From positions 1 through 12,026 of the forward strand of contig JAAYAV010000442.1 of NCBI GenBank assembly GCA_012719195.1: a stretch of DNA of 12,026 nt. The letters are read 5' to 3'. This stretch comes from Anaerolineae bacterium (GTDB lineage: Bacteria; Chloroflexota; Anaerolineae; DRVO01). A program made the position numbers and the translations under genes. Positions within the stretch are counted from its first letter, which is position 1, and every line of letters starts with the position of its first letter. The notes below the pieces were generated by a model that made no database searches, was not told the DNA's origin, and was given only the letters and a program-made list of their open reading frames with translations. Shown here in pieces: positions 5,383-12,026 of the stretch.

Positions 5383-6024
5383 GTGGCCGACCTAGAAAGC
5401 ATCGTCCAGCCGCTCCGCAAGCTGCTGGAGGCCAAGAGTGGGGTCCGTGACAACACCCTCACCCGTTCGCGCGAGCTGATTCGACTGTGCGCGAACTCCA
5501 TCCGCGCCACCCATCGAACCGAGTTCGAGACCGCGCGCGGCCTGCTGGCACAGGCACGTGAACTGGGCGGGCAGATGCAGGCCGACATTGCCGACCACCC
5601 CGACCTCTACTACACCGGCTACACCCAGGACGCCCTTAAGGAATACGCTGAAGCCTGCATCACCCTGGCGGTAGTGACGGACGCCCCCATTCCAGACGCC
5701 CAGGCTCTGGGCGTGGAACCGGCCGCGTACCTCAACGGGCTGGCCGAAGCCATGGGCGAGATGCGCCGCCATGCCCTCGACCTGATACGTCAGGACCAGG
5801 TGGACCGCGCCGAAGCCGTGCTCGCGATAATGGACGAGGCGTACTGGCAGCTGGTTACCGTGGACTTCCCCGACGCCATCACCGGACACCTCCGACGCAA
5901 CACCGACATGGTGCGCGGCGTTCTGGAGCGCACCCGAGCCGACCTAACCACCTCGCAGGAGCAACTACGCCTGCGTCAAGCCATCAGTCGCTTTGAGGCC
6001 ACGCTGCATGCCGACTCAGACTAA
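5383..6024 (+). CDS. Translin/TRAX-family protein
   Basis: This is a 213-residue, almost wholly helical soluble protein of the translin family. In eukaryotes and archaea these bind RNA or single-stranded DNA as ring or barrel oligomers, and TRAX supplies the RNase activity of C3PO. Matches include HR at 44-45, KEYAEA (86-91), the AYLNGLAEAMGEMRR core (115-129), a MDEAYWQL helix (about 150-157), DFPDAITGHLRR (161-172) and a D-x-x-R-x-x-L-E-x-T-R end (175-185). Glu87 and Glu90 align with the two glutamates of the TRAX QEFVEA motif, Glu122 with its aspartate in GVADLTGE, and Glu126 with the final Glu. This pattern is TRAX-like rather than like human translin. Start GTG 5383 has AGGGAG (5369-5374) 8 nt upstream; an in-frame TTG at 5359 lies at the predicted transcription start and is less likely. 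The 3' end overlaps the next gene. Nuclease activity is inferred. Confidence 0.82.
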   Translation: MADLESIVQPLRKLLEAKSGVRDNTLTRSRELIRLCANSIRATHRTEFETARGLLAQARELGGQMQADIADHPDLYYTGYTQDALKEYAEACITLAVVTDAPIPDAQALGVEPAAYLNGLAEAMGEMRRHALDLIRQDQVDRAEAVLAIMDEAYWQLVTVDFPDAITGHLRRNTDMVRGVLERTRADLTTSQEQLRLRQAISRFEATLHADSD

Positions 6025-6727
6025 GCCCATCGTCCTTATCGCGTCGCTTCTGCTGGTCGCCCTGGTGGCGGTCCAGATCACTGCCGGAGCCACCGAGTCC
6101 CAGGCGCAAGCCCTGGCGCTGGATGCCACTGCCACCGCCATCGCCCTCACACCTACCCCCACAGCGACGGCGACAGCTACTCCTTTGGCGACTCCGACAA
6201 CCACGCCCACCAGCACCAGAACGCCCCGGCCGGCGCCCACAGCGACACCGACAGCGACTCCTCTTCCAACGCCCGAACTGACCGAGGAAGCGCAGAACGG
6301 CAAAGCGATCTACATCGATCAAGACTTGCAGACCATGTTCATCTACGAGGACGGCGCACTTGTGCGCGCGATGCCGGTGAGCACCGGCAAGGCGCGCCAA
6401 GACAGCTTCACTCCCGCTTGGGAGGGCCGCGTGGGGCACTACGTCGGCACCTTCACCTCTTTCGGCACCACTCAGGATGAGGGCTGGTACTTGTTCATGG
6501 CCGACGGGGGCATCCTTATCCACGGCGCCCCGTACTTGGTCGAGAATGGTGTCAAGGTGTACCAGGAGTTGGACGCGCTCGGCGCCTACCCGGCCAGCCA
6601 TGGCTGCATCCGCGTGTCACCGGAGGACGCCAAGTGGTTCACCGCCTGGGGCCCCCAGGGCGCGCATTGCGTCATCAACGAACTACCGCAGCGCTTCTGG
6701 GGGATACCGGCACAAGGGGCCGGCTAG
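6008..6727 (+). CDS. Membrane-anchored L,D-transpeptidase (YkuD domain)
   Basis: This is a 239-residue protein with one N-terminal membrane helix (about residues 7-27), a long Thr/Pro/Ala-rich linker (about 40-90) and a YkuD domain (about 98-225). The catalytic signature is present: His172-Gly, then S197-H-G-C-I-R202 with Cys200 as nucleophile. Such enzymes work outside the cytoplasmic membrane and form 3-3 peptidoglycan cross-links or attach proteins to the wall; the linker would let the domain reach the wall. Start ATG 6008 has GAGG (5995-5998) 9 nt upstream, inside the translin gene, and the two genes overlap by 17 bp in different frames. This suggests co-transcription and translational coupling. 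A TTG start at 5993 has no good ribosome site. Confidence 0.92.
   Translation: MPTQTKPIVLIASLLLVALVAVQITAGATESQAQALALDATATAIALTPTPTATATATPLATPTTTPTSTRTPRPAPTATPTATPLPTPELTEEAQNGKAIYIDQDLQTMFIYEDGALVRAMPVSTGKARQDSFTPAWEGRVGHYVGTFTSFGTTQDEGWYLFMADGGILIHGAPYLVENGVKVYQELDALGAYPASHGCIRVSPEDAKWFTAWGPQGAHCVINELPQRFWGIPAQGAG
6128..6277 (+). repeat. Low-complexity Thr/Pro/Ala-coding tract
   Basis: This part of the L,D-transpeptidase gene encodes about 50 residues made almost only of Thr, Pro and Ala. At DNA level it uses repeated ACN, CCN and GCN codons with recurring short units such as acagcgac. It is imperfect and not a clean tandem array. The role is an extended, possibly glycosylated, extracytoplasmic spacer. 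Confidence 0.75.
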
Positions 6728-6757
6728 AGGTCCGACCCCGCACAGTCGCACTCGCAC

Positions 6758-6786
6758 AGAGGCCGCCGGCAGCACCGGCGGCCTCT
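6758..6786 (+). terminator. Strong hairpin between convergent genes
   Basis: AGAGGCCGCCGG (6758-6769) and its exact reverse complement (6775-6786) form a 12-bp GC-rich stem with a 5-nt loop, 30 bp past the L,D-transpeptidase stop. Plus-strand transcripts then read TGTCATT, a weak T-tract. The stem lies between the plus-strand unit and the convergent PRC/BON gene, so it may act on transcripts from both sides. Confidence 0.7.
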
Positions 6787-6808
6787 TGTCATTCGCGTCA
6801 CCGCTTCC

Positions 6809-7906
6809 TTACTGACCCTGGTACCGCGACTGATGGGGATGTAGCACCAGCAAGCCCTCGGGCGCCGGCCGCAGACGAGGGTCCACTTCCAGCTCGTTCA
6901 TCACCGCCTGCGCCCCAGGCACCGCGCGCGCTATGCTTTCGGCAACGCGCGACTCATCGCGGTTGGCCACGATCCCCTGCAGCGTCACAGTGCCGCGGCT
7001 GACAGCTACGTCTATGGCCCGCAGATGCGTTCGTGGGTCCTGGGCTAGGGCGGCCGTAACCGCCGCGGCCACCCCGCTGTCGATAGTGAGGCGGTTGTCC
7101 ACCCCGACGACGCCTTCAATCTGGCGCACGGCCTCGTCGGCCGCCCGCTTGGTATCGAGGTCGTAGGCGGGGCCGGCAATAGCAACTACGCCGCCCTCAA
7201 CGCTTATGTCTAGTTCGCCGACGGGGCAGCCGACACTGGCTAGGCGGCCGCGCACCTCCTCGACGATGGCGGCGTCGGGCCGGGGCGTGTAGCGGGTGAG
7301 CGTCGCCCACTGCTCGCGGTCCAGGTTGAGCTCTAGGTCGCCTCCGTGGGCAGAGCTAACCAACTCAGCCGGCACTACCATTCCGAGACCGCCCTCGCCC
7401 TCGCTGCTGACCACAAGATGGGTGATTTCGCCCGTCTCGTCGTCGGCCAGCACGTGATCCACTACGGCGACGCTGCTGTCGCCCAGGCGTACTGGCGTCC
7501 CCCGGCCAACGGCGCCGCGCGCCTCCGGCCAGGTACGTACCCAGCGGCGCGTCACGGCGGCGGCCAGGGCGGGCCGCGATCCCTCGGCCGAGCCGTAGCG
7601 GCGCAGCCAGTAGAGTGCTCCGCCCGCTGGCATTCCCGATACACTCATATCGCAGACCTCAAACTCGGTGGACCGGAACGCCCTCTGGGCCGCCAAGTCC
7701 TCGGAATCCATATCCATCATGATGCCGCCGCCGTCGTCCACGCGCACTACCAGTGAGCGCGGCAACACGACGCTAACTTCATCGCCCTGCAACGCCACCA
7801 CCAGATCACTCACCTCACCGGTGTGGCGGTCCAGCACTACCTGGGACAGACGGCCTAGGCGGCCGCTCCTGCTCCTCACTTCGCTGCCTATCTTCAGCTC
7901 GGTCAT
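6809..7906 (-). CDS. Cytoplasmic protein with two PRC-barrel and two BON domains
   Basis: The protein has 365 residues. An N-terminal PRC-barrel (about 1-56) begins with IGSEVRSRSGRLGRLSQVVLD and continues GEVSDLVV. A second (about 134-185) has GTPVRLGDSSVAVVDHVL, then GEITHLVV and a VVPAELV strand. Two BON domains follow (about 211-276 and 279-343), each ending in a VxxVxN-type segment such as GVVGVDNRL and GAQAVMNEL. PRC-barrels occur in RNA-processing and photosynthetic proteins; BON domains are thought to bind membranes or small ligands and are most often in exported stress proteins. There is no signal peptide or membrane helix, so it is probably cytoplasmic. Start ATG 7904-7906 has a strong AGGAGG (7913-7918) 6 nt upstream. 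The function is unknown. Confidence 0.85.
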   Translation of the reverse strand: MTELKIGSEVRSRSGRLGRLSQVVLDRHTGEVSDLVVALQGDEVSVVLPRSLVVRVDDGGGIMMDMDSEDLAAQRAFRSTEFEVCDMSVSGMPAGGALYWLRRYGSAEGSRPALAAAVTRRWVRTWPEARGAVGRGTPVRLGDSSVAVVDHVLADDETGEITHLVVSSEGEGGLGMVVPAELVSSAHGGDLELNLDREQWATLTRYTPRPDAAIVEEVRGRLASVGCPVGELDISVEGGVVAIAGPAYDLDTKRAADEAVRQIEGVVGVDNRLTIDSGVAAAVTAALAQDPRTHLRAIDVAVSRGTVTLQGIVANRDESRVAESIARAVPGAQAVMNELEVDPRLRPAPEGLLVLHPHQSRYQGQ

Positions 7907-7957
7907 CGCTAACCTCCTTGTGAAGACCGACCGCAGCTTATAACACTAGTCTTGTAT

Positions 7958-7987
7958 ATTATACGCGAGCATGCGGGCTCCGGTCAA
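7958..7987 (-). promoter_or_regulatory. Promoter for the PRC/BON gene
   Basis: The minus strand has a perfect -10 TATAAT (7958-7963) and TTGACC (7982-7987) with an 18-bp spacer. The start near 7951 gives about a 45-nt leader that includes AGGAGG. The -10 lies in the short palindrome GTATA-T-TATAC (7954-7964). Confidence 0.72.
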
Positions 7988-8019
7988 GAGCCCCGCCGAA
8001 GTCGTCCTTGCGGGGGCTC
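7988..8019 (-). terminator. Possible terminator hairpin after rlmI
   Basis: GAGCCCC (7988-7994) pairs with GGGGCTC (8013-8019), and the stem can extend inward past a one-base bulge. On the minus strand it follows the rlmI stop by about 22 nt and is followed by TTGACC, the -35 of the next gene. No T-run is present, so termination may be partial. Confidence 0.4.
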
Positions 8020-8041
8020 AGGCTGGCCCTTTGGGGGGATG

Positions 8042-9277
8042 CTACCAGACGCGGCAGAGGAAGCCTTTGAGGTACGACGACTCGGGGAAGGAAAGGAGAA
8101 CCGGGTGGTCAGGTGCTTGCGACAGCGGCTCCAGGATCTGGACGTCCCGGTCTGCGTCCACCGCCGCCCCGAACACCACCTTCTGGAAGAGGTCGGCCGA
8201 TACCAGGCCGGAACAAGAGAAGGTGGCGAGAACGCCACCGGGCCGCAGGAGGGCCATGCCGAGCAGGTTGATGTCCTTGTAGCCCCGGGTGGCCCCCTGG
8301 ACCTGCCGTGTGTTCTGGGCGAACTTGGGCGGGTCGAGCACAACCACATCGAATAGGCGGCCCGCGTCCCGGTAGCGGCGCAGCACCTGAAACACGTCGC
8401 CCGCCACTTCCTCGCGGCGCTGCGCGGGCAGATCGTTGCGGAGCAGGTTACGCCGCCCGGCGGCTAACGCGGACGCGGAGGTGTCCACATCGGTGACGGA
8501 GCGCGCTCCCGCTCGCAGTGCATGGACGCCAAACCCTCCCGTGTAGGCGAAGGCATTCAGCACCTCGGCCCCAGTACAGTGCCGGGCCACCACCCCGCGG
8601 TTGCGGCTCTGGTCCAGGTAGAGCCCCGTCTTGTGGCCCGACCGGACGTCGACCTCGAACGCGAGGCCGTCCTCCGAGACGGTCAGCGTCGCGGGCTCCG
8701 GTCCGCAGACCGGCTCGACACGGCTCTCCATCCCCTCCAGCCGGCGCGTGTCGGCATCGCTGCGTTCGTAGACGCTCAGGCGACCCCAGGTCCCCAGTTG
8801 CGGCACCGCCTCCGGCGTGATCACTTGCGGCAGCAGTTCGTATAGCACCTGCCGTCGGACCTCGATCCCCAAGGTTAGCGCCTGAACCACCAGTACCGCC
8901 TCGGCGGAGCCGCGATCGACGTACAGGTCGGCTACCAGGCCAGGCAGGCCGTCTGACTCGGCGTTGATCAGCCGCGCTGAGCTGCTGTTCCAGGCCGGCA
9001 GCCGCCGGCGTCCTTCCACTGCCCGCTGCATCCGCGCGCGCCAGAAGCCGGCATCGAGGGGCTGATCCTGGTCCCAGGTGAGCAGTCGGACCTGGATCTG
9101 GGAGCGGGCGTTGTAGTACCCGCGGGCCAGCCAGCGGCCGTCCGCGGCCAGCACGTCGACGTCGCCACCGTGCTCAGCCTCCACGCGAGCGAGCGCTCCG
9201 CTGAACAGCCACGGGTGCCGGTTTATGACGCTCTTCTCCCGCCCGGGCTTCAGTCTCGCCGTTCCCATCTCAGGCAT
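8042..9277 (-). CDS. rlmI: 23S rRNA m5C methyltransferase, RlmI family
   Basis: This is a 411-residue SAM-dependent methyltransferase of the RlmI family, which makes 5-methylcytosine at position 1962 (E. coli numbering) of 23S rRNA. E. coli RlmI has 396 residues. An N-terminal PUA domain (about 5-70) carries RHPWLFSGAL (20-29). Conserved KTGLYLDQ (216-223) follows, then the SAM-binding NAFAYTGGFGVHA (241-253), the DPPKF motif (315-319) and the SCS motif (354-356). ATG 9275-9277 is chosen because GGAGG (9284-9288) stands 6 nt upstream. The frame remains open further upstream to 9352, but that part lies inside the transporter gene and encodes Cys-rich, non-family sequence. The start overlaps the transporter's end by 8 bp, so the genes are probably coupled. 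The exact target base is assigned by family only. Confidence 0.92.
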   Translation of the reverse strand: MPEMGTARLKPGREKSVINRHPWLFSGALARVEAEHGGDVDVLAADGRWLARGYYNARSQIQVRLLTWDQDQPLDAGFWRARMQRAVEGRRRLPAWNSSSARLINAESDGLPGLVADLYVDRGSAEAVLVVQALTLGIEVRRQVLYELLPQVITPEAVPQLGTWGRLSVYERSDADTRRLEGMESRVEPVCGPEPATLTVSEDGLAFEVDVRSGHKTGLYLDQSRNRGVVARHCTGAEVLNAFAYTGGFGVHALRAGARSVTDVDTSASALAAGRRNLLRNDLPAQRREEVAGDVFQVLRRYRDAGRLFDVVVLDPPKFAQNTRQVQGATRGYKDINLLGMALLRPGGVLATFSCSGLVSADLFQKVVFGAAVDADRDVQILEPLSQAPDHPVLLSFPESSYLKGFLCRVW

Positions 9278-10205
9278 CGCGCACCTCCAGCACCAGCACC
9301 CCGCCAATGACCAGCAGAGCGCCGAGAACCTGCAGCCCAACGAGCAACTCACCCAGCACCAGATAGGCCAGAAGCGCTGCCACCACCGGCTCCGACAGCC
9401 CGAGAATGCTGGCCACGCTGACCGGCAGCCGAGTGAGCGCGCCCAAGTACATGAGGTAGGAGAGCATGATGCCCAGCGACATACCCCCCAGTTCCAGCCA
9501 CCCCTGCAAAGGCATGCTCGGCACCAGGTCGGGCGAAATCTGCGCCAATCCCAGGAAGACGGTGCCGAAGGCGAAGGCGTAGAAAAGGTTGGTCATCTCC
9601 GAGTACAGGCGACCCGCCTTCTTGCCCAGCAGGTCGCGCCCGGCCTGGAAGAGCCCGACTGACAGCGCTACCGCGATGCCGAAGACGGTCAGGGTGGAGC
9701 TGCCCAGGTCATAGACCTGCGAGACGAGGAGGCAGCCCCCCAGTGCCATGACGAGCGACATGGCCTTGCGCCTGGTGATCGGCTCGCCGAACAGCGGCCG
9801 CGAGAGGAGAACGGTGAACACGGGCGCGCTGTAGGCCATCACCGTTGCCACCGTCACCCCGTTGAGGTTGACGGACGTCCCCCAGGAGGCGTTATTGAGG
9901 GTGATGCCCACGAAGCCGAAGAGAACCAGGAAGGGCAGGTGCTTCCGCTGCACGCGGAGCCCGCCCCAGGTATCGCCCAGCCGCCGCCCGCGCACGACCA
10001 AGAGGCACAACAGGACGGAAGAGACGATGAGGCCGCGCCAGAACATGAGGCCGGTGGGATGGAGGGGGTAGGTATCCAACAGGCGGCCCAACCATACGGT
10101 GCAGATGCCCCAACCGGCTCCGTAGCCCAGTCCCATAAGCACGCCCAACATCCGCCTCCGGCCAGCCGTCGCTGTCTCGGCCGGTACCCCGATGGCCGCG
10201 CTCAC
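9270..10205 (-). CDS. EamA-family (DMT superfamily) transporter
   Basis: This is a 311-residue membrane protein with about ten helices arranged as two EamA repeats. The second repeat ends with the common signature SEPVVAALLAYLVLGE followed by a Gly-rich last helix and a short charged tail. A short polar N-terminus (about 18 residues) precedes the first helix. Members move amino acids, nucleosides or other metabolites; the substrate cannot be predicted. Start GTG 10203-10205 overlaps the tilS stop as GTGA, with GGAG 5 nt upstream. The gene's end overlaps rlmI. It is a transporter embedded in an operon otherwise concerned with tRNA and rRNA. Confidence 0.92.
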   Translation of the reverse strand: MSAAIGVPAETATAGRRRMLGVLMGLGYGAGWGICTVWLGRLLDTYPLHPTGLMFWRGLIVSSVLLCLLVVRGRRLGDTWGGLRVQRKHLPFLVLFGFVGITLNNASWGTSVNLNGVTVATVMAYSAPVFTVLLSRPLFGEPITRRKAMSLVMALGGCLLVSQVYDLGSSTLTVFGIAVALSVGLFQAGRDLLGKKAGRLYSEMTNLFYAFAFGTVFLGLAQISPDLVPSMPLQGWLELGGMSLGIMLSYLMYLGALTRLPVSVASILGLSEPVVAALLAYLVLGELLVGLQVLGALLVIGGVLVLEVRDA

Positions 10206-11710
10206 CTCCGCTCCACTCGCACCACCAGAACCTCAGTGGTGCCGTCCGTCACCCGCGCCCGGTGGTCGACGTGGTACCCCGGTAGCCAGAGGGTGCCGGC
10301 GTCACCGACAAGGATGGGGTACGCCGACCGGTAGGCGGCCGGGATCTTGAGGTTGATCATCAGCTCGTTGATCTTCTTGCTGCGGCCGCCCAGCCCCAGA
10401 GGCTGCATGCGCTCGCCCTCGCGTCGCGACCGCAGCTCCAGCCGCTCGCCACAGACCGCCCCGTCCAGATAGGCGGTCCAGCGGTGCTCCCTCGTCAGAG
10501 CGTCATCTGCCAGCGCGCCTCGCGGCCGGGTCTCCGTCAGCACCTTCCACCCGGCCGCCATTAGCGCCTCTCCCGGCACCGGCAGCGCAACGCTGGTCAG
10601 GCCCTCCGGCAGCTGTGGGTACTCGTCGCCTGGCCGGCCCGCCTGCTCGACGTCACCAATGGAGAAGGTGTCATAGCCGACGCTGAGCAGCAGCCCCTGG
10701 GGCAAACCGGCCTTGACTCCCGCCCCGTCAGCATTCTGCACCGCCTCCACCGCCTGCTCCACGTGGATCCAGTCTATGTTGCGCAGCGGCGGCCGCAGAT
10801 GGGAGATGGCCCGCCGGATCAGCGCTCGCCGCACACTCAGGTGCAACGATCGGAATGCCTCCAGGTCGAAGACCACCTCCGTCTCAGCCTGGGCCCTCAC
10901 CGCCCGCTCCCAGGCCCGCTCTACCTCCGCGACGAGGTAGTCGTGGTCGGCGGCCAGCACCTCAGCCGTGCGTCGGACCACCGCCCGCAGGTTGGGGTTG
11001 TAGGTTTCCAGGTAAGGGATGAGTTCCTGTCGTAGGCGGTTGCGGTAGTAGGTGGTGTCCAGATTGGAGCGATCGAACCGCGGCCGCAGGTCGTGCTCGG
11101 CACAGTAGGCTTCGATCAGGCTCCGCGGCGCGTGGAGCAGCGGTCGCACTAGCCGCACCACCGCCGGCACTCTGGCACCCTCGCCGACCCGGAGGCCGGC
11201 CAGCGGCGTGGACGGTACCATGCCCCGCAGGCCGCCCAGCCCCGATCCGCGCAGGAAGTGCATCAGCACCGTCTCCACCTGGTCGTCGGCGTTATGACCG
11301 ACGGCAACCGTGGCTGCCCCCGCCTGACCGGCCGTCCGGCCCAGGAAGGCATAACGCACTTGGCGCGCTGCCTCCTCCATCGCCACCCCCCGCCGCCGCG
11401 CCACCTCGCCCACGTCCGCCGCCTCCACCGTCAGCGGTACGCCCCAGCGCCGGCAGATCTCCCGCACGAAGGCCTCGTCCGCGTCCGATTCCTCACCGCG
11501 GAGCCGGTGGTTCAGGTGAGCGGCGTGCACCGTCAGCTCCCACTCCGGGGCCAGTCGCCCCAGCAGGTGCAGCAAGGCCAGAGAGTCGGGCCCGCCGGAG
11601 AACCCCACCACGGTAACGCTTCCGGGCGGGAAAAGGAGGTGCTGCGCTGCCGTGCGGCGCACCACCTCCTCCAAACTCTGGGCAGGCAGGATGCCGGCCC
11701 CCACCGTCAT
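10202..11710 (-). CDS. tilS: tRNA(Ile)-lysidine synthase
   Basis: This is a 502-residue TilS, which uses ATP and lysine to turn C34 of CAU-anticodon tRNA-Ile2 into lysidine, changing its reading from AUG to AUA. The N-terminal PP-loop ATPase has S38-GGPDS43. Next come HLNHRLRGEESDADE (65-79), a GHNADDQVETVLMHFLRG stretch (138-155) and GLGGLRGM (157-164). Residues about 215-320 form the middle substrate-binding domain. The C-terminal TilS_C domain (about 415-500) includes a KKINELMINLKIP stretch. ATG 11708-11710 directly follows the glyS stop with no spacer, and a GAGGGG-type site lies about 6 nt upstream inside glyS, so translation is probably coupled. It is a full-length, intact gene. Confidence 0.96.
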   Translation of the reverse strand: MTVGAGILPAQSLEEVVRRTAAQHLLFPPGSVTVVGFSGGPDSLALLHLLGRLAPEWELTVHAAHLNHRLRGEESDADEAFVREICRRWGVPLTVEAADVGEVARRRGVAMEEAARQVRYAFLGRTAGQAGAATVAVGHNADDQVETVLMHFLRGSGLGGLRGMVPSTPLAGLRVGEGARVPAVVRLVRPLLHAPRSLIEAYCAEHDLRPRFDRSNLDTTYYRNRLRQELIPYLETYNPNLRAVVRRTAEVLAADHDYLVAEVERAWERAVRAQAETEVVFDLEAFRSLHLSVRRALIRRAISHLRPPLRNIDWIHVEQAVEAVQNADGAGVKAGLPQGLLLSVGYDTFSIGDVEQAGRPGDEYPQLPEGLTSVALPVPGEALMAAGWKVLTETRPRGALADDALTREHRWTAYLDGAVCGERLELRSRREGERMQPLGLGGRSKKINELMINLKIPAAYRSAYPILVGDAGTLWLPGYHVDHRARVTDGTTEVLVVRVERR

Positions 11711-12026
11711 CTAGAACCCCTCGAGTCGACTCAGATCGGCGATACCGGTCGCCAGCGCCGACACGTGCTGGACCAGCGCCAGTCGATTCCGCCGCTCCGA
11801 CGGATCATCCGCCATCACCAACACCTCATCAAAGAACCGGGTGATCGTCGGCGTCAGGCTCTGGAGCGCCGTGAGCAAGTCGTCAACTCCACTCCCCGGC
11901 CCGATGCCGGCGCCGTGGCTCAGGAAGGCCTCATGGAGCTCATGCGCCGCCGCCGCACCCAGGTCGTCGGGGTGAAGTTCCAGGTCGCCCTCCAAGTCCC
12001 GCACGATGCGCCGGCAGCGGCCGTAG
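11711..12026 (-). CDS. glyS: Glycyl-tRNA synthetase beta subunit, C-terminal part (cut by window)
   Basis: Only the last 105 residues or so are in the window; the frame stays open to the right edge. The end carries the typical GlyS C-terminal (DALR-like) anticodon-binding region, with TRFFDEVLVMADDPSERRNRLALVQ and then an Ala/Leu-rich helix and IADLSRLEGF. The equivalent FFDxVxVM and RxNRLxLL patterns are family markers. GlyS joins GlyQ to charge tRNA-Gly, or is fused to it. Which arrangement applies here cannot be seen. The stop abuts the tilS start. Confidence 0.9.
   Translation of the reverse strand, partial: YGRCRRIVRDLEGDLELHPDDLGAAAAHELHEAFLSHGAGIGPGSGVDDLLTALQSLTPTITRFFDEVLVMADDPSERRNRLALVQHVSALATGIADLSRLEGF

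Noticed and set aside
5984..6601. Minus-strand frames opposite the L,D-transpeptidase
   Set aside because: Their Arg/Gly/Cys- or Val/Gly-rich repeats only mirror the Thr/Pro-coding tract of the real gene.
7952..8356. Plus-strand frame of 134 codons over the 3' end of rlmI
   Set aside because: It has no ribosome site, no recognisable family, and overlaps the conserved C-terminal part of rlmI.
9278..9352. N-terminal extension of rlmI
   Set aside because: The extension is Cys/Trp-rich, lies wholly within the transporter gene, and the internal ATG has a well-spaced GGAGG.
1..12026. CRISPR arrays, insertion sequences, prophage or integrative elements next to the tRNA genes
   Set aside because: I found no regularly spaced repeats, transposase or integrase frames, or tRNA-end duplications of att length. 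The only tRNA-end copy is the 9-bp complementarity reported in the tRNA spacer.

Overview
The window is GC-rich bacterial chromosome with ordinary housekeeping content. I see no insertion sequence, prophage, CRISPR array or other sign of recent transfer. The best guess for the host is a member of the Chloroflexota, near Anaerolineae. This is inferred from high GC, Thr/Pro-rich extracytoplasmic linkers, a bacterial translin-family protein, a stand-alone family 5 solute-binding protein behind secG, and the general gene style. Nothing in the window proves the phylum.

Left part (1-2930, all minus strand). In transcription order: secG, then a family 5 solute-binding protein, then tRNA-Leu(CAG), a DivIC/FtsB-like division protein, initiator tRNA-Met and a second CAT-anticodon tRNA. 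Both tRNA transcription starts have excellent sigma-70 promoters (TTGACA, 17-bp spacer, TATxxT). A perfect 13-bp hairpin separates the two CAT tRNAs, and a 9-bp hairpin separates tRNA-Leu from the division gene.

Middle (2976-6786). A soluble ALG5-like family 2 glycosyltransferase (plus) runs tail-to-tail into a MATE exporter (minus) with one base between their stop codons. Upstream of the MATE gene, a divergent promoter region drives a two-gene plus-strand unit: a translin/TRAX-family protein whose end overlaps the start of a membrane-anchored L,D-transpeptidase. A strong hairpin closes this unit.

Right part (6809-12026, all minus). The 3' end of glyS leads into tilS, an EamA-family transporter and rlmI. 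Adjacent genes abut or overlap by a few bases, as expected of one operon for tRNA charging, tRNA decoding modification and rRNA methylation with a transporter in the middle. Downstream, with its own promoter, is a cytoplasmic protein with two PRC-barrel and two BON domains.

The least ordinary items are the translin/TRAX-like protein, which keeps the acidic residues expected of the TRAX nuclease and is translationally linked to a cell-wall enzyme; a precursor-RNA helix that could compete with the acceptor stem of the second CAT tRNA; and the cytoplasmic PRC2-BON2 protein. I did not find a clearly new multi-gene system.
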